DNA of 64,000 nucleotides from Zobellia alginiliquefaciens (GTDB lineage Bacteria > Bacteroidota > Bacteroidia > Flavobacteriales > Flavobacteriaceae). The notes under the pieces were generated by a model that saw nothing but the letters and a program-made list of their open reading frames with translations, did no database searches and was not told where the DNA came from. The position numbers and the translations under genes were made by a program. Below are positions 37,601 to 46,460 of this stretch, in pieces. The stretch spans positions 310,001 through 374,000 of the forward strand of contig NZ_CP119758.1 in the NCBI RefSeq assembly GCF_029323795.1, given 5' to 3'. Each line of letters opens with the position of its first letter. The first letter of the stretch is position 1.

Positions 37601-38014
37601 CGTTTTAACTTCTACTTTCTTTAATAAAATCTGCTTTTTATATACTTCATAAGAAATATCTGTTCCAAGCAAAAGTTTATCCAGAACATCAAAAATATTT
37701 TCCTTTTCTGCTCTTATATTTACTTCTCTTTTTACATCGATTTTCTGTGTATCAACAAAAAATTTAAACTCTGAAATAGTTTCAATTTTATTGAGGACTT
37801 CACTTAATTGAATATCCCTCATATCAATAGATATTCTTGCTTTTTGGGAATAGGTATTAGCATTTATTTGTAACATAAATACTAATAGGAAAAAGCCAGT
37901 TAGCTTCATTTTAAGGTCCAACTTAAAGGTGTAAATAAACGAACATGCGTTTATAATCAGTTTTTTCATACTTTTGTTAAGGTTATTAATTGGTAACTCT
38001 ATTTTTGACCACAT
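34619..38014 (-). CDS. SusC-like TonB-dependent receptor with STN domain
   Basis: Outer-membrane importer and sensor of up to 1131 residues. The first ATG at 38014 is probably too early: the ATG at 37969 (MKKLIINACSF) is in frame 15 codons later and gives the long leader usual in this group. After the signal (ending INANTYSQ) comes an STN domain (about residues 58-130), then a carboxypeptidase-regulatory-like domain (ITGTITDKNGAPLPGANIIV, about 160-235) and TonB-box-like EEVVLIGYGTRKR. The plug motifs VLDGIQYNG and YGAQGANGVILITTKLG follow, then the barrel, ending in LGLNLTF. The STN domain pairs with FecR at 38113 and the sigma gene at 39413. Confidence 0.95.
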   Translation of the reverse strand: MWSKIELPINNLNKSMKKLIINACSFIYTFKLDLKMKLTGFFLLVFMLQINANTYSQKARISIDMRDIQLSEVLNKIETISEFKFFVDTQKIDVKREVNIRAEKENIFDVLDKLLLGTDISYEVYKKQILLKKVEVKTTISNSLNVDSDHTELDTVQQTITGTITDKNGAPLPGANIIVKGTTNGTQADFDGNFTITIEEKNAILIVSYIGFTTEEVTINGQSEIKVSLEENSSELEEVVLIGYGTRKRKDVTGAVGRANIEDFKQAPVSNVGQLLQGNLPGLNVGQVNSAGSTPSLSVRGRTTISGNQNVLIVLDGIQYNGSLESINPKDIETIDVLKDASSVAVYGAQGANGVILITTKLGKKNQSPRVSISTSYATLETSENLRTLYRADYLDRIKKLNYQDAYLGPNFTEPNPDFELSDYIDYSMLDENRNIVNTDFDWWDSGTQTGYINEQKISVSGGAERIKYLISLDHTNQEGFIANDKFQRKGARINLSIEASDWLEFGTQTFASFVNKDGSEPHLGQLIRTSPLLKPYDEEGNIIPYPANTTDENPFLGYDVLDKERHDYFFANFYTKIDFPFLEGLSYRVNFGNNYRINKNYRSSEHGSGLIGSANKNTSFYYDYNLDNILSYNQQFGKHDIDATLLYGAIERKSEWTGAKANDFARIDLGYNSLQQGVNQFTESSAWREALNYQMMRLNYTFDHRYLLTGTLRRDGFSGFSEKNKYGYFPSAAIAWNIHNESFFKSQWVNNLKLRLGYGTSSNQTSRYSSLARVTTRAAYVFDDGGSTVFGQQLSSLANPNLKWERTTGVNLGLEYGLFKSRIIGAVEYYHNKTNDLLFDVAIPDITGFDAISTNIGEIENNGFEFTISSQNIDTENFKWNSTLNFSTTATKVLKLVGRDSDGDGVEDDLVASNLFIGEPLGVVYNYMTDGIYQLDDEDIPEGFFPGSYRIVDVNGDGEITPEHDRVKIGHSNPAYRFSILNKFEYKGLSLRVFLNSIQGGKNGYLQNNIYPIFVNGTSIRNNYLNGIDLWQPNNPNGVDPVFPGKSPRISPSVYESRSFVRLQDVSLSYNFAKELTDKLHMADLQIFVSGKNLATWTGWRGWDPETGSGLGANERPVLRSYSLGLNLTF

Positions 38015-38112
38015 CTATAAATCGGAGAATGTTACGAGCATTTTCCGGTTTTTTTTTAAGAGCGATCACATCTTAAAGTGTATTCTATTCTATGTCATAG
38101 GCGCGATTAAGA

Positions 38113-39279
38113 TTAGTTGATTATTATTTGATTATGCTTGATTTCATATTCAATTTCGTAAGTTCTATCTAAAATTTCTAGAATCTCTTCTATGCTTTCT
38201 TCTTCAAAATTAGCGCTGAACGTATTTTCATCTAAAGCTAAATTGGTATTTACAATAGTGACGTTGTAACGCCTTTCCAGTTTCTTTCGAATATCTTTAA
38301 AAGGTACATCTCTAAATATAAGCTTACCCTGTATCCATGATGTATATATTGTGGTATCTACCATATCTCTTTTTAAGACTTTTAAATCTTTATTCCATGT
38401 TCCCTTTTCTCCGGGAATTAGTTTAATCTTGGACTGCATTTTGATAGGACTTAAAGAATCATATAATTGTACGCTTCCCGAAACAAGTACCGTACTTGCT
38501 TCAGAATCTTCTTCATATGCTGAAACATTAAATTCTGTTCCTAAAACACGTACATTAAAATTCTCTGTCATAACGACAAAAGGATGTTCTTCGTTTTTTT
38601 TAACCTTAAAAAAAGCTTCTCCTTTCAACGTTACTCTACGATGATTGCCTACTGAGAAACTTATAGGGAATTTTAAAATTGAGCCAGAATTTATATGAAC
38701 TATAGTTCCATCCGACAATTCTAATTGGAATTTCTTCCCATTTGGAACTGATATTTCATTATATTCTATTTTGCCAGATTTATCTGTTGATTTATAAGAA
38801 ATTCTATTACCTGTTTGCTTAGCAATAACTCTTCCCTCAGAATCCAATATATCAGAACTTTCTGTCCCCTTAACTATTTTGACGTTTCCATCGCCTAAAT
38901 TAAGGTTCACTTCTTCGTTGCCTATAGTTAATGTATCATGAGTATCCTCAGAATTTAAAAATGTTGTAATTCCTAGACCTAATCCTATAACACCCAAAAA
39001 GATTGCGGCATATTTAAAAAATGGATAAGTTCGTCTATTCTGTAGCTTCTTAACAGGAATAGTTTGTTTTTTTATTTGATGTAGAAAATCTTTGAAAGCG
39101 ACCTCCTTATCAACCTTTAAATATTTCTTTGTAAGAAGGTAATCTACTTCCATAGAATCATAAAAGCACTTTTTAACCAACTCCAAAGGATAATCTTGAA
39201 CAAGTTCATACAACTTGGATTCCTCAATTTTGCCATCCAAGTAATCCTGAATTATTTTTTCTAACGAACTTTTTTTCAT
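38113..39279 (-). CDS. FecR family anti-sigma factor
   Basis: 388-residue membrane anti-sigma regulator. N-terminal cytoplasmic helices (about residues 1-80) are followed by one membrane segment near residues 88-108 (YAAIFLGVIGLGLGITTFL). The periplasmic FecR domain carries SVPNGKKFQLELSDGTIVH and VRVLGTEFNVSAYEEDSEA, and the C-terminal DUF4974-like domain has FRDVPFKDIRKKLERRYNV. It sits between its divergent sigma gene (39413) and the STN-type SusC (34619), about 100 bases from the latter. Together they form a complete cell-surface signalling set. A TAATTTTG on the minus strand lies right at the start codon, too close to be a useful promoter. Confidence 0.93.
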   Translation of the reverse strand: MKKSSLEKIIQDYLDGKIEESKLYELVQDYPLELVKKCFYDSMEVDYLLTKKYLKVDKEVAFKDFLHQIKKQTIPVKKLQNRRTYPFFKYAAIFLGVIGLGLGITTFLNSEDTHDTLTIGNEEVNLNLGDGNVKIVKGTESSDILDSEGRVIAKQTGNRISYKSTDKSGKIEYNEISVPNGKKFQLELSDGTIVHINSGSILKFPISFSVGNHRRVTLKGEAFFKVKKNEEHPFVVMTENFNVRVLGTEFNVSAYEEDSEASTVLVSGSVQLYDSLSPIKMQSKIKLIPGEKGTWNKDLKVLKRDMVDTTIYTSWIQGKLIFRDVPFKDIRKKLERRYNVTIVNTNLALDENTFSANFEEESIEEILEILDRTYEIEYEIKHNQIIIN

Positions 39280-39412
39280 AACAAAATTATCAATTACATA
39301 AGTATGACCCCAATCTTATCACAATCCCTACATTTTACTAAGCTTTTTTTAAATTTTTCTGATATTAATTTTTTTTTACATAGCTTAACCAGCTTAATAT
39401 TACATATCCATT

Positions 39413-39988
39413 TTGTTAAAACCAGAGCATTTATTACTTACCAACCTAAGAAAGGGAGATGAAAAGGCATATAAACATTTATATGATTTGCACTACACCA
39501 ATTTAGTCGTGTATTGTTATAATTTAACTAAGGATCAAGATCGCGCAGAAGATATAGTGCAACAGACCTTTGTGAAAATTTGGATGAAAAGAAGTACACT
39601 TCAAATCCACTCTTCATTAAAGAATTATTTATATAGATCTGTATATAACACTTTTATAAAAGAATATCGCAAACTTAAAAGGGAAGAATCAGCACTTTTA
39701 GAAATTAAAAATTCCGTACTTATTGATTTTGTTGAAAAGGATGAAACAATTTTGGAAGAAAAAATTCAACTCCTTAACAGAGCTATTGATCAACTCCCAA
39801 AAAAGAATAAAGAGGTATTTCTACTCAGTAGGAAATCAGGCTATAAACATAAAGAAATTGCGAAAAAATTGGATATTTCTGAGAAAACAGTGGAAAAACA
39901 TATTAGTCGTGCTACCTTAATGATAAAGAAATGGTTTAAAGAAAATAACGTTAGTTTATTGATTGCATTTTTACTTTCGAAGTACTAG
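39413..39988 (+). CDS. ECF RNA polymerase sigma-70 factor
   Basis: 191-residue ECF sigma factor. Region 2 includes NLTKDQDRAEDIVQQTFVKIWMKR (about residues 38-62), and region 4 contains YKHKEIAKKLDISEKTVEKHISRAT near residues 143-167, the helix-turn-helix that reads the -35 element. The start is a TTG at 39413; I see no in-frame ATG upstream or close downstream that keeps region 2 whole, so the unusual start is likely real and may keep its level low. The gene is divergent from fecR and should drive the SusC/SusD locus to its left. Confidence 0.92.
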   Translation: MLKPEHLLLTNLRKGDEKAYKHLYDLHYTNLVVYCYNLTKDQDRAEDIVQQTFVKIWMKRSTLQIHSSLKNYLYRSVYNTFIKEYRKLKREESALLEIKNSVLIDFVEKDETILEEKIQLLNRAIDQLPKKNKEVFLLSRKSGYKHKEIAKKLDISEKTVEKHISRATLMIKKWFKENNVSLLIAFLLSKY

Positions 39989-40356
39989 CCAATTATCATA
40001 TCATTTTTTAATATAGTAAGATATAATTTAAAAGTCATTATCTGTAATATTTTTAGGGAAGGCTAGAACCTCAGCAGCAAACAAACCGGAAACAAAAAAT
40101 AATCAGGAAACCAGGAACCTAACCAAATCTTGGTATTCACCTATTTAAAATCTTAAAGAGACTCTTATAGGGGATTACTCTTTTATATTGCGCATACTGG
40201 ATTGTTGGTTTATGTTATAAAAAACACTACCGTGTCCTGTAAACAAAAGAGTTTCAAAAGATCCCACAACTAATTCCTCCATAATTCCACTAGTTATACT
40301 AGTTATACTAAATGAAATCATATTGGAACATCAGTTGCATGGACTTAAAGGATTTT
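39989..40356. other. Gap between sigma gene and GH88/105 gene
   Basis: About 370 bases where the sigma gene and the GH88/105 gene converge. No gene is seen. A short tandem repeat is present: ACTAGTTAT twice in succession at 40289-40306, followed by ACTA. No intrinsic terminator with a T-run was recognised. Confidence 0.4.
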
Positions 40357-41616
40357 CTACCAATTAAACTTAATTCCTTTTTGGTATAGTTTCATAACCT
40401 CGCTGCCAGCTAGCAATGTAGCACCCAGTCCATGAATATCGTTCAATAGGGTTGGTCGGTTTGCATAATAATAAGTAGACGTATTTATCCCAGTTCCCAT
40501 GCAAATGCCTTCTACCTGTCCATCTGCCAAAATCTTACTCGACACTCCTTCCCAGCCTTGCGCTGCGATATAGGCGTACCTCGAATCAAGCCAACCTTCG
40601 TTTATGGCTTTTGCAATGGCATATGTAAAGATCGCCGTTGCCGATGTCTCCAGATAGGTATTTTCCAAATCTATTAACTGATGCCAAAGCCCAGAGCCGT
40701 CTTGGTAGCGACTGAGACCAACAATCTGTCGGGTTAACAATTGAATTAATTCCTCACGTTTGGGGTAATTGACAGGTAACTGGCTTAGCAACTCGACCTG
40801 TGCCATGATAATCCATCCGTTACAACGTCCCCAATGAGCAACGCCATTTTGTTTAATATCATCATACCAGCAATGAAGAAAAAGATTTGTTTGTGGATTC
40901 CAAAGATGCTTGTTAAAAAGGAGTACCTGTTTCGTTGCTTCATCAAAATACTTTTGTTCTCCGGTCAAAGCACCCATGCGTGCTAAGAAAGGGACACTCA
41001 TGTATAAATCGTCTCCCCAAACAGTCATTTCAAATGGAACTGTACGGCAAAAAGTTCCATCTTCAAGGCGTTTCTCCTTATTCATAATATAATCAGCGGC
41101 ATTATCAAGGTATTTTCGGTAACGCTCCTGCGGGGCTAACTTATGTACCGCCAGTACAGAGGCTCCCATTGCTCCAACATCGTCAAGCAGCGACATGCGA
41201 AACTTCTGGTCCATACCGGTTTTCCTGATTCCTGAATCATATAACTTTTGAAAATACGGGTCGTGGTCAAAGGCGAAAGCCACATTTCTTTTTGCGTATT
41301 TTATGTACTCATTATCATCCAGCTGGTTCCCCAATGTTATAAAAGCAATATTCGAGACCCCGTTCCAGTACTTCCATTCATTATATGGGCTTTCTGCTGC
41401 ATAACCCGCAGTAACAGGTAGTTTTTGAGAGTTTTCAAATGTTTTACCTGTTTCCTTGTTAATAATTTTAAAGGTCGAATTATTAACAATGTTATCCGCC
41501 ACGTTTCTTAGCACACGTTCTATATCTTGTACTGGGTCAGGGTGGTTTTTTTGTCCAAACGCATTAAAACCGATTACGCATACTATTATTGAAAGGAGAT
41601 TTACACTATTTTTCAT
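40357..41616 (-). CDS. GH88/GH105 unsaturated uronyl hydrolase
   Basis: 419-residue (alpha/alpha)6-barrel glycosidase of the GH88/GH105 group, which removes unsaturated uronic acids left by lyases from the ends of pectic, ulvan-like or glycosaminoglycan oligosaccharides. Signal peptide ends near residue 21 (NAFGQ). Recognisable elements are EWKYWNGVSNIAFITLG, MSLLDDVGAMGASVL with the likely catalytic aspartate (residue about 148), HWGRCNGWIIMAQVELL and a C-terminal GICMGTGINTSTYYYANRP. Closest in pattern to GH105 (unsaturated rhamnogalacturonyl hydrolase). Interestingly no polysaccharide lyase gene is intact in the window to make its substrate. It is the last gene of the sulfatase operon. Confidence 0.88.
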   Translation of the reverse strand: MKNSVNLLSIIVCVIGFNAFGQKNHPDPVQDIERVLRNVADNIVNNSTFKIINKETGKTFENSQKLPVTAGYAAESPYNEWKYWNGVSNIAFITLGNQLDDNEYIKYAKRNVAFAFDHDPYFQKLYDSGIRKTGMDQKFRMSLLDDVGAMGASVLAVHKLAPQERYRKYLDNAADYIMNKEKRLEDGTFCRTVPFEMTVWGDDLYMSVPFLARMGALTGEQKYFDEATKQVLLFNKHLWNPQTNLFLHCWYDDIKQNGVAHWGRCNGWIIMAQVELLSQLPVNYPKREELIQLLTRQIVGLSRYQDGSGLWHQLIDLENTYLETSATAIFTYAIAKAINEGWLDSRYAYIAAQGWEGVSSKILADGQVEGICMGTGINTSTYYYANRPTLLNDIHGLGATLLAGSEVMKLYQKGIKFNW

Positions 41617-41757
41617 AAAGGTGTTATTAAAAAATAAAAAGATGAGTTATTATTTTTTTGGATTGCAAGGTCTTAGCAATATTGATTTCGAGTATATTAA
41701 ATCGATACAAAGTGCGACTATCAAAATCACACACTTTAACGAAGTCCATATTCAATC

Positions 41758-42522
41758 TTAAAAATTTTCGTCTAATTCCTCCACAAGCTGTCTAAAAAAA
41801 GTGCCCGTTGTTGGCCGCACAAAAGATAGGTATAGATTCTTTCCGTCTTTATCTAAAGTAGTCAACCGATTTGGAACGGTCTTAACCGACTTATCTAAGA
41901 GAAATTTGGTTATAGTCAGAGCTATTAAATAAGTACCATCCGATGAAGGATGCTTATCATCAAAATATAGTTCCAAGTCGGGTTGTAATGTCTTAGCCTT
42001 CATGAAAACCGGCCCAACAGGAAAGACCCTTACATTTAACTCTTTAGTTAAATCCATATACCCTTTAGTAATACAATTTTGCATCAATGGGTTAGATTTA
42101 TAGGCCCATGTTATAAAAAATATTGGCTCGGCTCCTTTAGAACGAACAAGTTCGGCAAATTTTGAGCTGTACTTTTTAAACCGCTTAGGTGCTTCAATGG
42201 TACTTAGACTATGGTCACCAAAAATCACATAATCCCATTTCATGTCGTTTATAAGCTGACGGGTTACAGTTCCTTTTTCACTTTTCCAGTGTTGCATTAG
42301 ATTGGTACCTCCCACAGTAGACTGCTGAATCTGAACCGGTACTCCTTGAGTTTTGGACATAGCCTCAACCAAATGTGGCATGTTCCAGAAATAAGTAAAA
42401 CTGTTCCCGACAAATAATATATTTATGGGTGCTTCATTTTTCTGGGCATTGAAATAAATAGGAATACTCAAAATAAGAGCAAACATCCAAATATTAAGAT
42501 ACTTGATATATTTTCTTCTCAT
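41758..42522 (-). CDS. Secreted SGNH-like hydrolase
   Basis: 254-residue protein with an N-terminal signal (residues 12-26) and an SGNH/GDSL-like fold. Block I is NILFVGNSFTYFWNMPHL with the candidate nucleophile serine in GNSFT. A glycine-rich stretch (STVGGTNLMQHW) may be block II, DYVIFGDHSLSTI block III, and DDKHPSSDGTYLIA near residue 195 the D-x-x-H of block V. The GNSFT form is shared with DUF4886-type proteins that occur in Bacteroidota glycan loci, probably as esterases. It sits between GH88/105 and the gluconate-dehydrogenase-like pair on one strand. Activity is predicted, substrate unknown. Confidence 0.78.
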   Translation of the reverse strand: MRRKYIKYLNIWMFALILSIPIYFNAQKNEAPINILFVGNSFTYFWNMPHLVEAMSKTQGVPVQIQQSTVGGTNLMQHWKSEKGTVTRQLINDMKWDYVIFGDHSLSTIEAPKRFKKYSSKFAELVRSKGAEPIFFITWAYKSNPLMQNCITKGYMDLTKELNVRVFPVGPVFMKAKTLQPDLELYFDDKHPSSDGTYLIALTITKFLLDKSVKTVPNRLTTLDKDGKNLYLSFVRPTTGTFFRQLVEELDENF

Positions 42523-42576
42523 AATTCTACTGAAAAAAATTTATTGATTGGATAATGTTATCTCAAAAACTTAAGT

Positions 42577-43152
42577 TCACCCCAATGGCTTCTGCCCCGG
42601 TTTTAAGGGAATACAACCTTTAAATCCCCCAGGTACCGGGTTATAGATTCGGGCTTTGGTCGAACCAATTTCAGAACCAAAATACCCAGATAAAGTCAAG
42701 CTTCTAAGCAGCCCATAAAAATGCTTGTTGATGGGCAATCCGGCCGCCTTTTGCTGTCCGTACGCAAAAGCCTCGTTGTGGTAGTTTCGGAGCAAGAATT
42801 CCTTCTTTTCCTTTTCCAAACCGTTAAAATCGGTTTTAAATAAACCAAAAGCATCGGCATCCAGTTTATTGATTCCCAATAGTAAAAGAGCGCGGTCATC
42901 ATCCTTGAGCATATCGGTATACATCATAAAAATGTAGTCTCCCGTTTTTGCCGCTTTTGCACCCGGTACATCTTTGGTAGCCGGTAAAATGGTTTCGGCA
43001 ACTTCATTCAATATCGGAATATCTTTTTCGGTAATATTCTCCCGTGCCACGGGTGGCGTTGGTTCACAACCAGACACTAATAAAGCGGGGGCCGTAGTCA
43101 CCGTACCAACGGCCAACGAACCTGATAATCTCAAAAAATCTTTTCTTTTCAT
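42577..43152 (-). CDS. Gluconate 2-dehydrogenase subunit 3-like (gamma) protein
   Basis: 191-residue partner subunit of membrane-bound FAD sugar dehydrogenases. The leader MKRKDFLRLSGSLAVGTVTTAP is Tat-like, with a lipobox-like LVSGC near residue 29. The family features EVAETILPATKDVPGAKAA and the C-terminal LSGYFGSEIGSTKARIYNPV are clear, leading to GFKGCIPL. The gamma subunit is needed for export of the FAD subunit in known enzymes. Three bases separate it from the GMC gene upstream, so the two are made together. The cytochrome c subunit usual in three-part enzymes is not present in the window. Confidence 0.9.
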   Translation of the reverse strand: MKRKDFLRLSGSLAVGTVTTAPALLVSGCEPTPPVARENITEKDIPILNEVAETILPATKDVPGAKAAKTGDYIFMMYTDMLKDDDRALLLLGINKLDADAFGLFKTDFNGLEKEKKEFLLRNYHNEAFAYGQQKAAGLPINKHFYGLLRSLTLSGYFGSEIGSTKARIYNPVPGGFKGCIPLKPGQKPLG

Positions 43153-43155
43153 TTG

Positions 43156-44847
43156 TTACAGGTTTTGTTTGTTTAGTTCCTTTACCGCATGGTCAACAGC
43201 CCTAGCCGTTAATGCCATATATGTCAACGATGGATTTTGGCAGGCGCTTGAGGTCATACAGGCCCCGTCTGTCACATAAAGATTGGGGGTACCCCAAACC
43301 TGATTGTGTTTATTGAGAATCGAGGTTTTGGGATCTCGGCCCATTCTAGCCGTTCCCATTTCATGAATATTGAGTCCGAAATTTCGCCTTTCACCCATAT
43401 CCCTCACATTTTTAAAACCTAAAGTATCGAGCATTTCCATAGCAGCAACGACCATATCTTTTTGCATGTTGAGTTCATTAGCTTTGTACTCCGCATCAAT
43501 TTGCAGCAAAGGCATATCCCAAGCATCCTTTTTATCTTTACGTAAAGTCACCTTGTTTTCTTCGTAGGGCAGACATTCACCCATACCCAACATATTCCAT
43601 TTCCAAGGCCCCACCTGTACTAGATTGTTCATAAGGTCATTGCCCATTAAAAAATGTTTTTCCGGCGTACCGGCCGTTCTGAATCCGCCACAGGAGTAGG
43701 CAAACCCCCTTAAATAATCGTTACGTTTATCATCTCTGAAATTTCTAAAACGCGGTAAATAGGTGCTCGTAGGTCTTTTTCCTTCGTAATACGAATCTTC
43801 AAAGCCATCAAAATCGCCCTGTACACGTGCATTGTAATTATGGTCCATCAAGTTTTGACCCAATACCCCACTATCATTGCCCAAACCTTCGGGATATCGG
43901 GCCGAAACCGAATTCATTAAAATCAAGGTTGAATTTAGGGTAGCCGCATTTAAGAAGATAATCTTTGCGTGATACTCACTGATCTCTTTCGTGTTGGCAT
44001 CTACCACCCGAACCCCTGTTGCCTTACTGGTAACCGGGTCAATAAGAATGGAATGCACTACGGCATGGGTCTTCATCTCTAAATTGCCTGTTTCACGTGC
44101 CGCCGGCAAAGTGGCAGAATTACTGCTAAAATACCCCCCAAGTGGGCAGCCTCTCTTACATAAGTTTCTATGCTGGCATGGTCCCCTACCCTTTTTACCT
44201 TCGGTTAAGTTGGCGGTACGAGAAATGACCAAATCCCTATCGGGAAAATTCTTTTTAAGCTCCCCTTTAAAATGGGTTTCTAGGCAGTTCATCTCCATAG
44301 GTGGCAGAAACTCCCCATCTGGTATTTGTTTCAATCCATCTCTATTTCCACTAATTCCAGCAAATTTTTCCACATAGCTGTACCAAGGCTCCAAATCTTT
44401 ATAACGAATAGGCCAGTCTACCGCTATTCCATCTTTGGCATTCGCCTCAAAATCCAAATCGCTCCATCGCTGGGTATGCCTCGCCCACATCAGCGACTTA
44501 CCACCCACTTGATATCCTTTGATCCAATCAAACGGTTTTTCTTGCTCATAGGGGTGTTCATCATCTTTGACGAACAAATCTTCGGTGGCTTCACGAAAGG
44601 CATAGCACCTACTCACAATCGGATTCTCTTCTTTTGTTTTTCTAGGAATTTTATTTCTATGCGGAAATTCCCATATGGGTGTATTGGCCGTTTTATAGTC
44701 CGTAACATGCTCCACCATTCTGCCTCTCTCCAGTACCAAAGTCTTTAGACCTTTTTCGGTAAGCTCTTTGGCTGCCCAGCCTCCACTTATTCCCGAGCCA
44801 ATTACAATGGCATCGTAGGTATTATCTGCTTTTGCCTTAATATTCAT
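43156..44847 (-). CDS. GMC-family FAD oxidoreductase (sugar dehydrogenase-like)
   Basis: 563-residue flavoprotein of the glucose-methanol-choline family, similar to the large subunit of gluconate 2-dehydrogenase type enzymes. The dinucleotide-binding motif AIVIGSGISGGWAAKEL is at residues 14-30 and GLKTLVLERGRMVEH follows. CPLGGYFSSNSATLPAARET marks the FAD-contacting segment. The C-terminal part has IHEMGTARMG (the region of the active-site histidine) and ACQNPSLTYMALTARA. It has no signal peptide of its own and is probably carried out by the Tat signal of the gamma-like subunit next door. Its place among sulfatases suggests it oxidises a sugar or sugar alcohol freed from the glycan; substrate not predictable. 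Confidence 0.93.
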   Translation of the reverse strand: MNIKAKADNTYDAIVIGSGISGGWAAKELTEKGLKTLVLERGRMVEHVTDYKTANTPIWEFPHRNKIPRKTKEENPIVSRCYAFREATEDLFVKDDEHPYEQEKPFDWIKGYQVGGKSLMWARHTQRWSDLDFEANAKDGIAVDWPIRYKDLEPWYSYVEKFAGISGNRDGLKQIPDGEFLPPMEMNCLETHFKGELKKNFPDRDLVISRTANLTEGKKGRGPCQHRNLCKRGCPLGGYFSSNSATLPAARETGNLEMKTHAVVHSILIDPVTSKATGVRVVDANTKEISEYHAKIIFLNAATLNSTLILMNSVSARYPEGLGNDSGVLGQNLMDHNYNARVQGDFDGFEDSYYEGKRPTSTYLPRFRNFRDDKRNDYLRGFAYSCGGFRTAGTPEKHFLMGNDLMNNLVQVGPWKWNMLGMGECLPYEENKVTLRKDKKDAWDMPLLQIDAEYKANELNMQKDMVVAAMEMLDTLGFKNVRDMGERRNFGLNIHEMGTARMGRDPKTSILNKHNQVWGTPNLYVTDGACMTSSACQNPSLTYMALTARAVDHAVKELNKQNL

Positions 44848-45030
44848 ATCCAGTTTTTAATAATATAATGTTCTATCTTATTGATTGTAAGCGGTTGTAT
44901 CCCTAACCTAAATATTGATTAATTTTTATGGTTCTTTGAACTTTTGAAAACATGATAGTAATTAGTACATACATGAGCATTACTTAAATTATTATCAATA
45001 TGCAGTACATTCCCGCCTACATTTTTCTAA

Positions 45031-46452
45031 TTAATTTTTAGCCATCCCAGGCATTCTCGCCTCTTTTTTCATTATACTATCGAAAGCTATAATTTTCAGG
45101 GTAAGTTCTTTTGTTACATCCGGAAAAGAATCCTTAAGATTTAATGTCTCACCTAAATCTTTTGATATATTATATAATGAAGTATCTACTCTGACTTTCA
45201 TAGAAGTACCTCTTATCCCACCCGACCCGGTAATATCAACTATGCTTTCCTCGTAAGGGAGGAACAATTTCCAATCGCCTGACCTAATTCCACGTGCATC
45301 TTCGTTTTTAAAGTAATAAAAATCACGTTGCCCTATGCGCCCATTATCCAACAATACAGATGAAACATCAGTCCCATCCTGCTTCAAATCCTGTTTTGGA
45401 GAATTAGTAATCTCCCGTATGGTGGAATACATATCCATTATAGAAACCACCTCACCACTGACCTTACCTTTCGGTATTCGCTTGGGCCAACTTGCGATAA
45501 AGGGGACCCGCATACCTCCCTCAAAAATGGTATGCTTTCCTGCCTTGAAAGGTCCTGCCGAACCTGCGTGATTACCAAACTGTAACCAAGGACCATTGTC
45601 AGAAGTGAAGATAATTAAGGTGTTTTCCAGAAGCCCCTGTATTTTGAGATAGTTTTGAATTCTTCCTACCGACCTATCTATGTCCTGAATCACATCAGCA
45701 TACAATCCATTTTTTGAACTGCCCCTTAGGCTATCTGGAACATAGAGGGGTACGTGAGGCATGGTATGTGCCAGATATAGAAAGAAAGGCTTTTCTTTAT
45801 TTTTATCGATAAAATCCAGACCAAAGTCCGTATAGCGTTTTGTTAATGTTCGTTGATCTGGGTTCAACTCTATAACCAAACTATCCTGTATAAGTGGTAA
45901 ATCTGGCCATTCCGGGTTATTGGGAGGATGCATATCGTTGGAATACGGCAATCCAAAGTACGTATCGAAACCATGGTTGATCGGTAAATGTTCAATTTGA
46001 TGGCCTAGATGCCATTTCCCAACAGCTGCGGTAGTGTATCCATTTCCCCCTAACATTTCAGCCAAAGTCGTTTCATTGGGATTTAAACCAAGGCGGTATA
46101 AATCTTCCGTCCAAGCCGGCCCGTTTGGCCCTACAACCCGTGGCATTCCAACCCGTTGGGGATAAGAGCCGGTCATCAGTGCCGCCCTGGTAGGGGAACA
46201 ATTTGGAAAGGAATAGAAATTGGTCAACTTCATACCTTCTTGAGCCAAACTGTTTAAATTAGGTGTGGCGTAGGGTGCCCCATAGATATTCAGGTCTGCA
46301 TACCCCATGTCATCGGCGAGGATAAATACAATATTTGGAGGATTATCCGCTTGAGCCGCTATTTTCATTTTCTCCTTACAGGATAAAGTTACCGTCAGAA
46401 GAATTGCTAAAAGGCCTTCTTTCAACGGATAATATGGTTGTGCTTTCTTCAT
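45031..46452 (-). CDS. Formylglycine-dependent sulfatase (S1 family), lipoprotein
   Basis: 473-residue S1-family sulfatase. Its leader carries a likely lipobox (TVTLSC, Cys25). Metal-binding DD is in FILADDMGY (residues 44-52). The active-site cysteine, to be converted to formylglycine, is C85 in CSPTRAALMTGSYPQR, matching the C-x-P-x-R rule. GKWHLGHQ near residue 146 supplies the conserved lysine and histidine, HTMPHVPLY another, and FTSDNGPW the later metal aspartate and asparagine. Nine bases separate its start from the stop of the next sulfatase upstream. The overall pattern recalls arylsulfatase A-like members acting on sulfated galactose or hexosamine units, but the subfamily is not assigned. 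Confidence 0.94.
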   Translation of the reverse strand: MKKAQPYYPLKEGLLAILLTVTLSCKEKMKIAAQADNPPNIVFILADDMGYADLNIYGAPYATPNLNSLAQEGMKLTNFYSFPNCSPTRAALMTGSYPQRVGMPRVVGPNGPAWTEDLYRLGLNPNETTLAEMLGGNGYTTAAVGKWHLGHQIEHLPINHGFDTYFGLPYSNDMHPPNNPEWPDLPLIQDSLVIELNPDQRTLTKRYTDFGLDFIDKNKEKPFFLYLAHTMPHVPLYVPDSLRGSSKNGLYADVIQDIDRSVGRIQNYLKIQGLLENTLIIFTSDNGPWLQFGNHAGSAGPFKAGKHTIFEGGMRVPFIASWPKRIPKGKVSGEVVSIMDMYSTIREITNSPKQDLKQDGTDVSSVLLDNGRIGQRDFYYFKNEDARGIRSGDWKLFLPYEESIVDITGSGGIRGTSMKVRVDTSLYNISKDLGETLNLKDSFPDVTKELTLKIIAFDSIMKKEARMPGMAKN

Positions 46453-46460
46453 AATTTCTA

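Noticed and set aside
39286-39291. TAATTTTG next to the fecR start at 39279 as its promoter
   Set aside because: It ends within a few bases of the start codon, leaving no room for a transcription start and leader.
40289-40310. Short tandem ACTAGTTAT as a CRISPR or iteron array
   Set aside because: Only two and a half copies of nine bases; no further units nearby.
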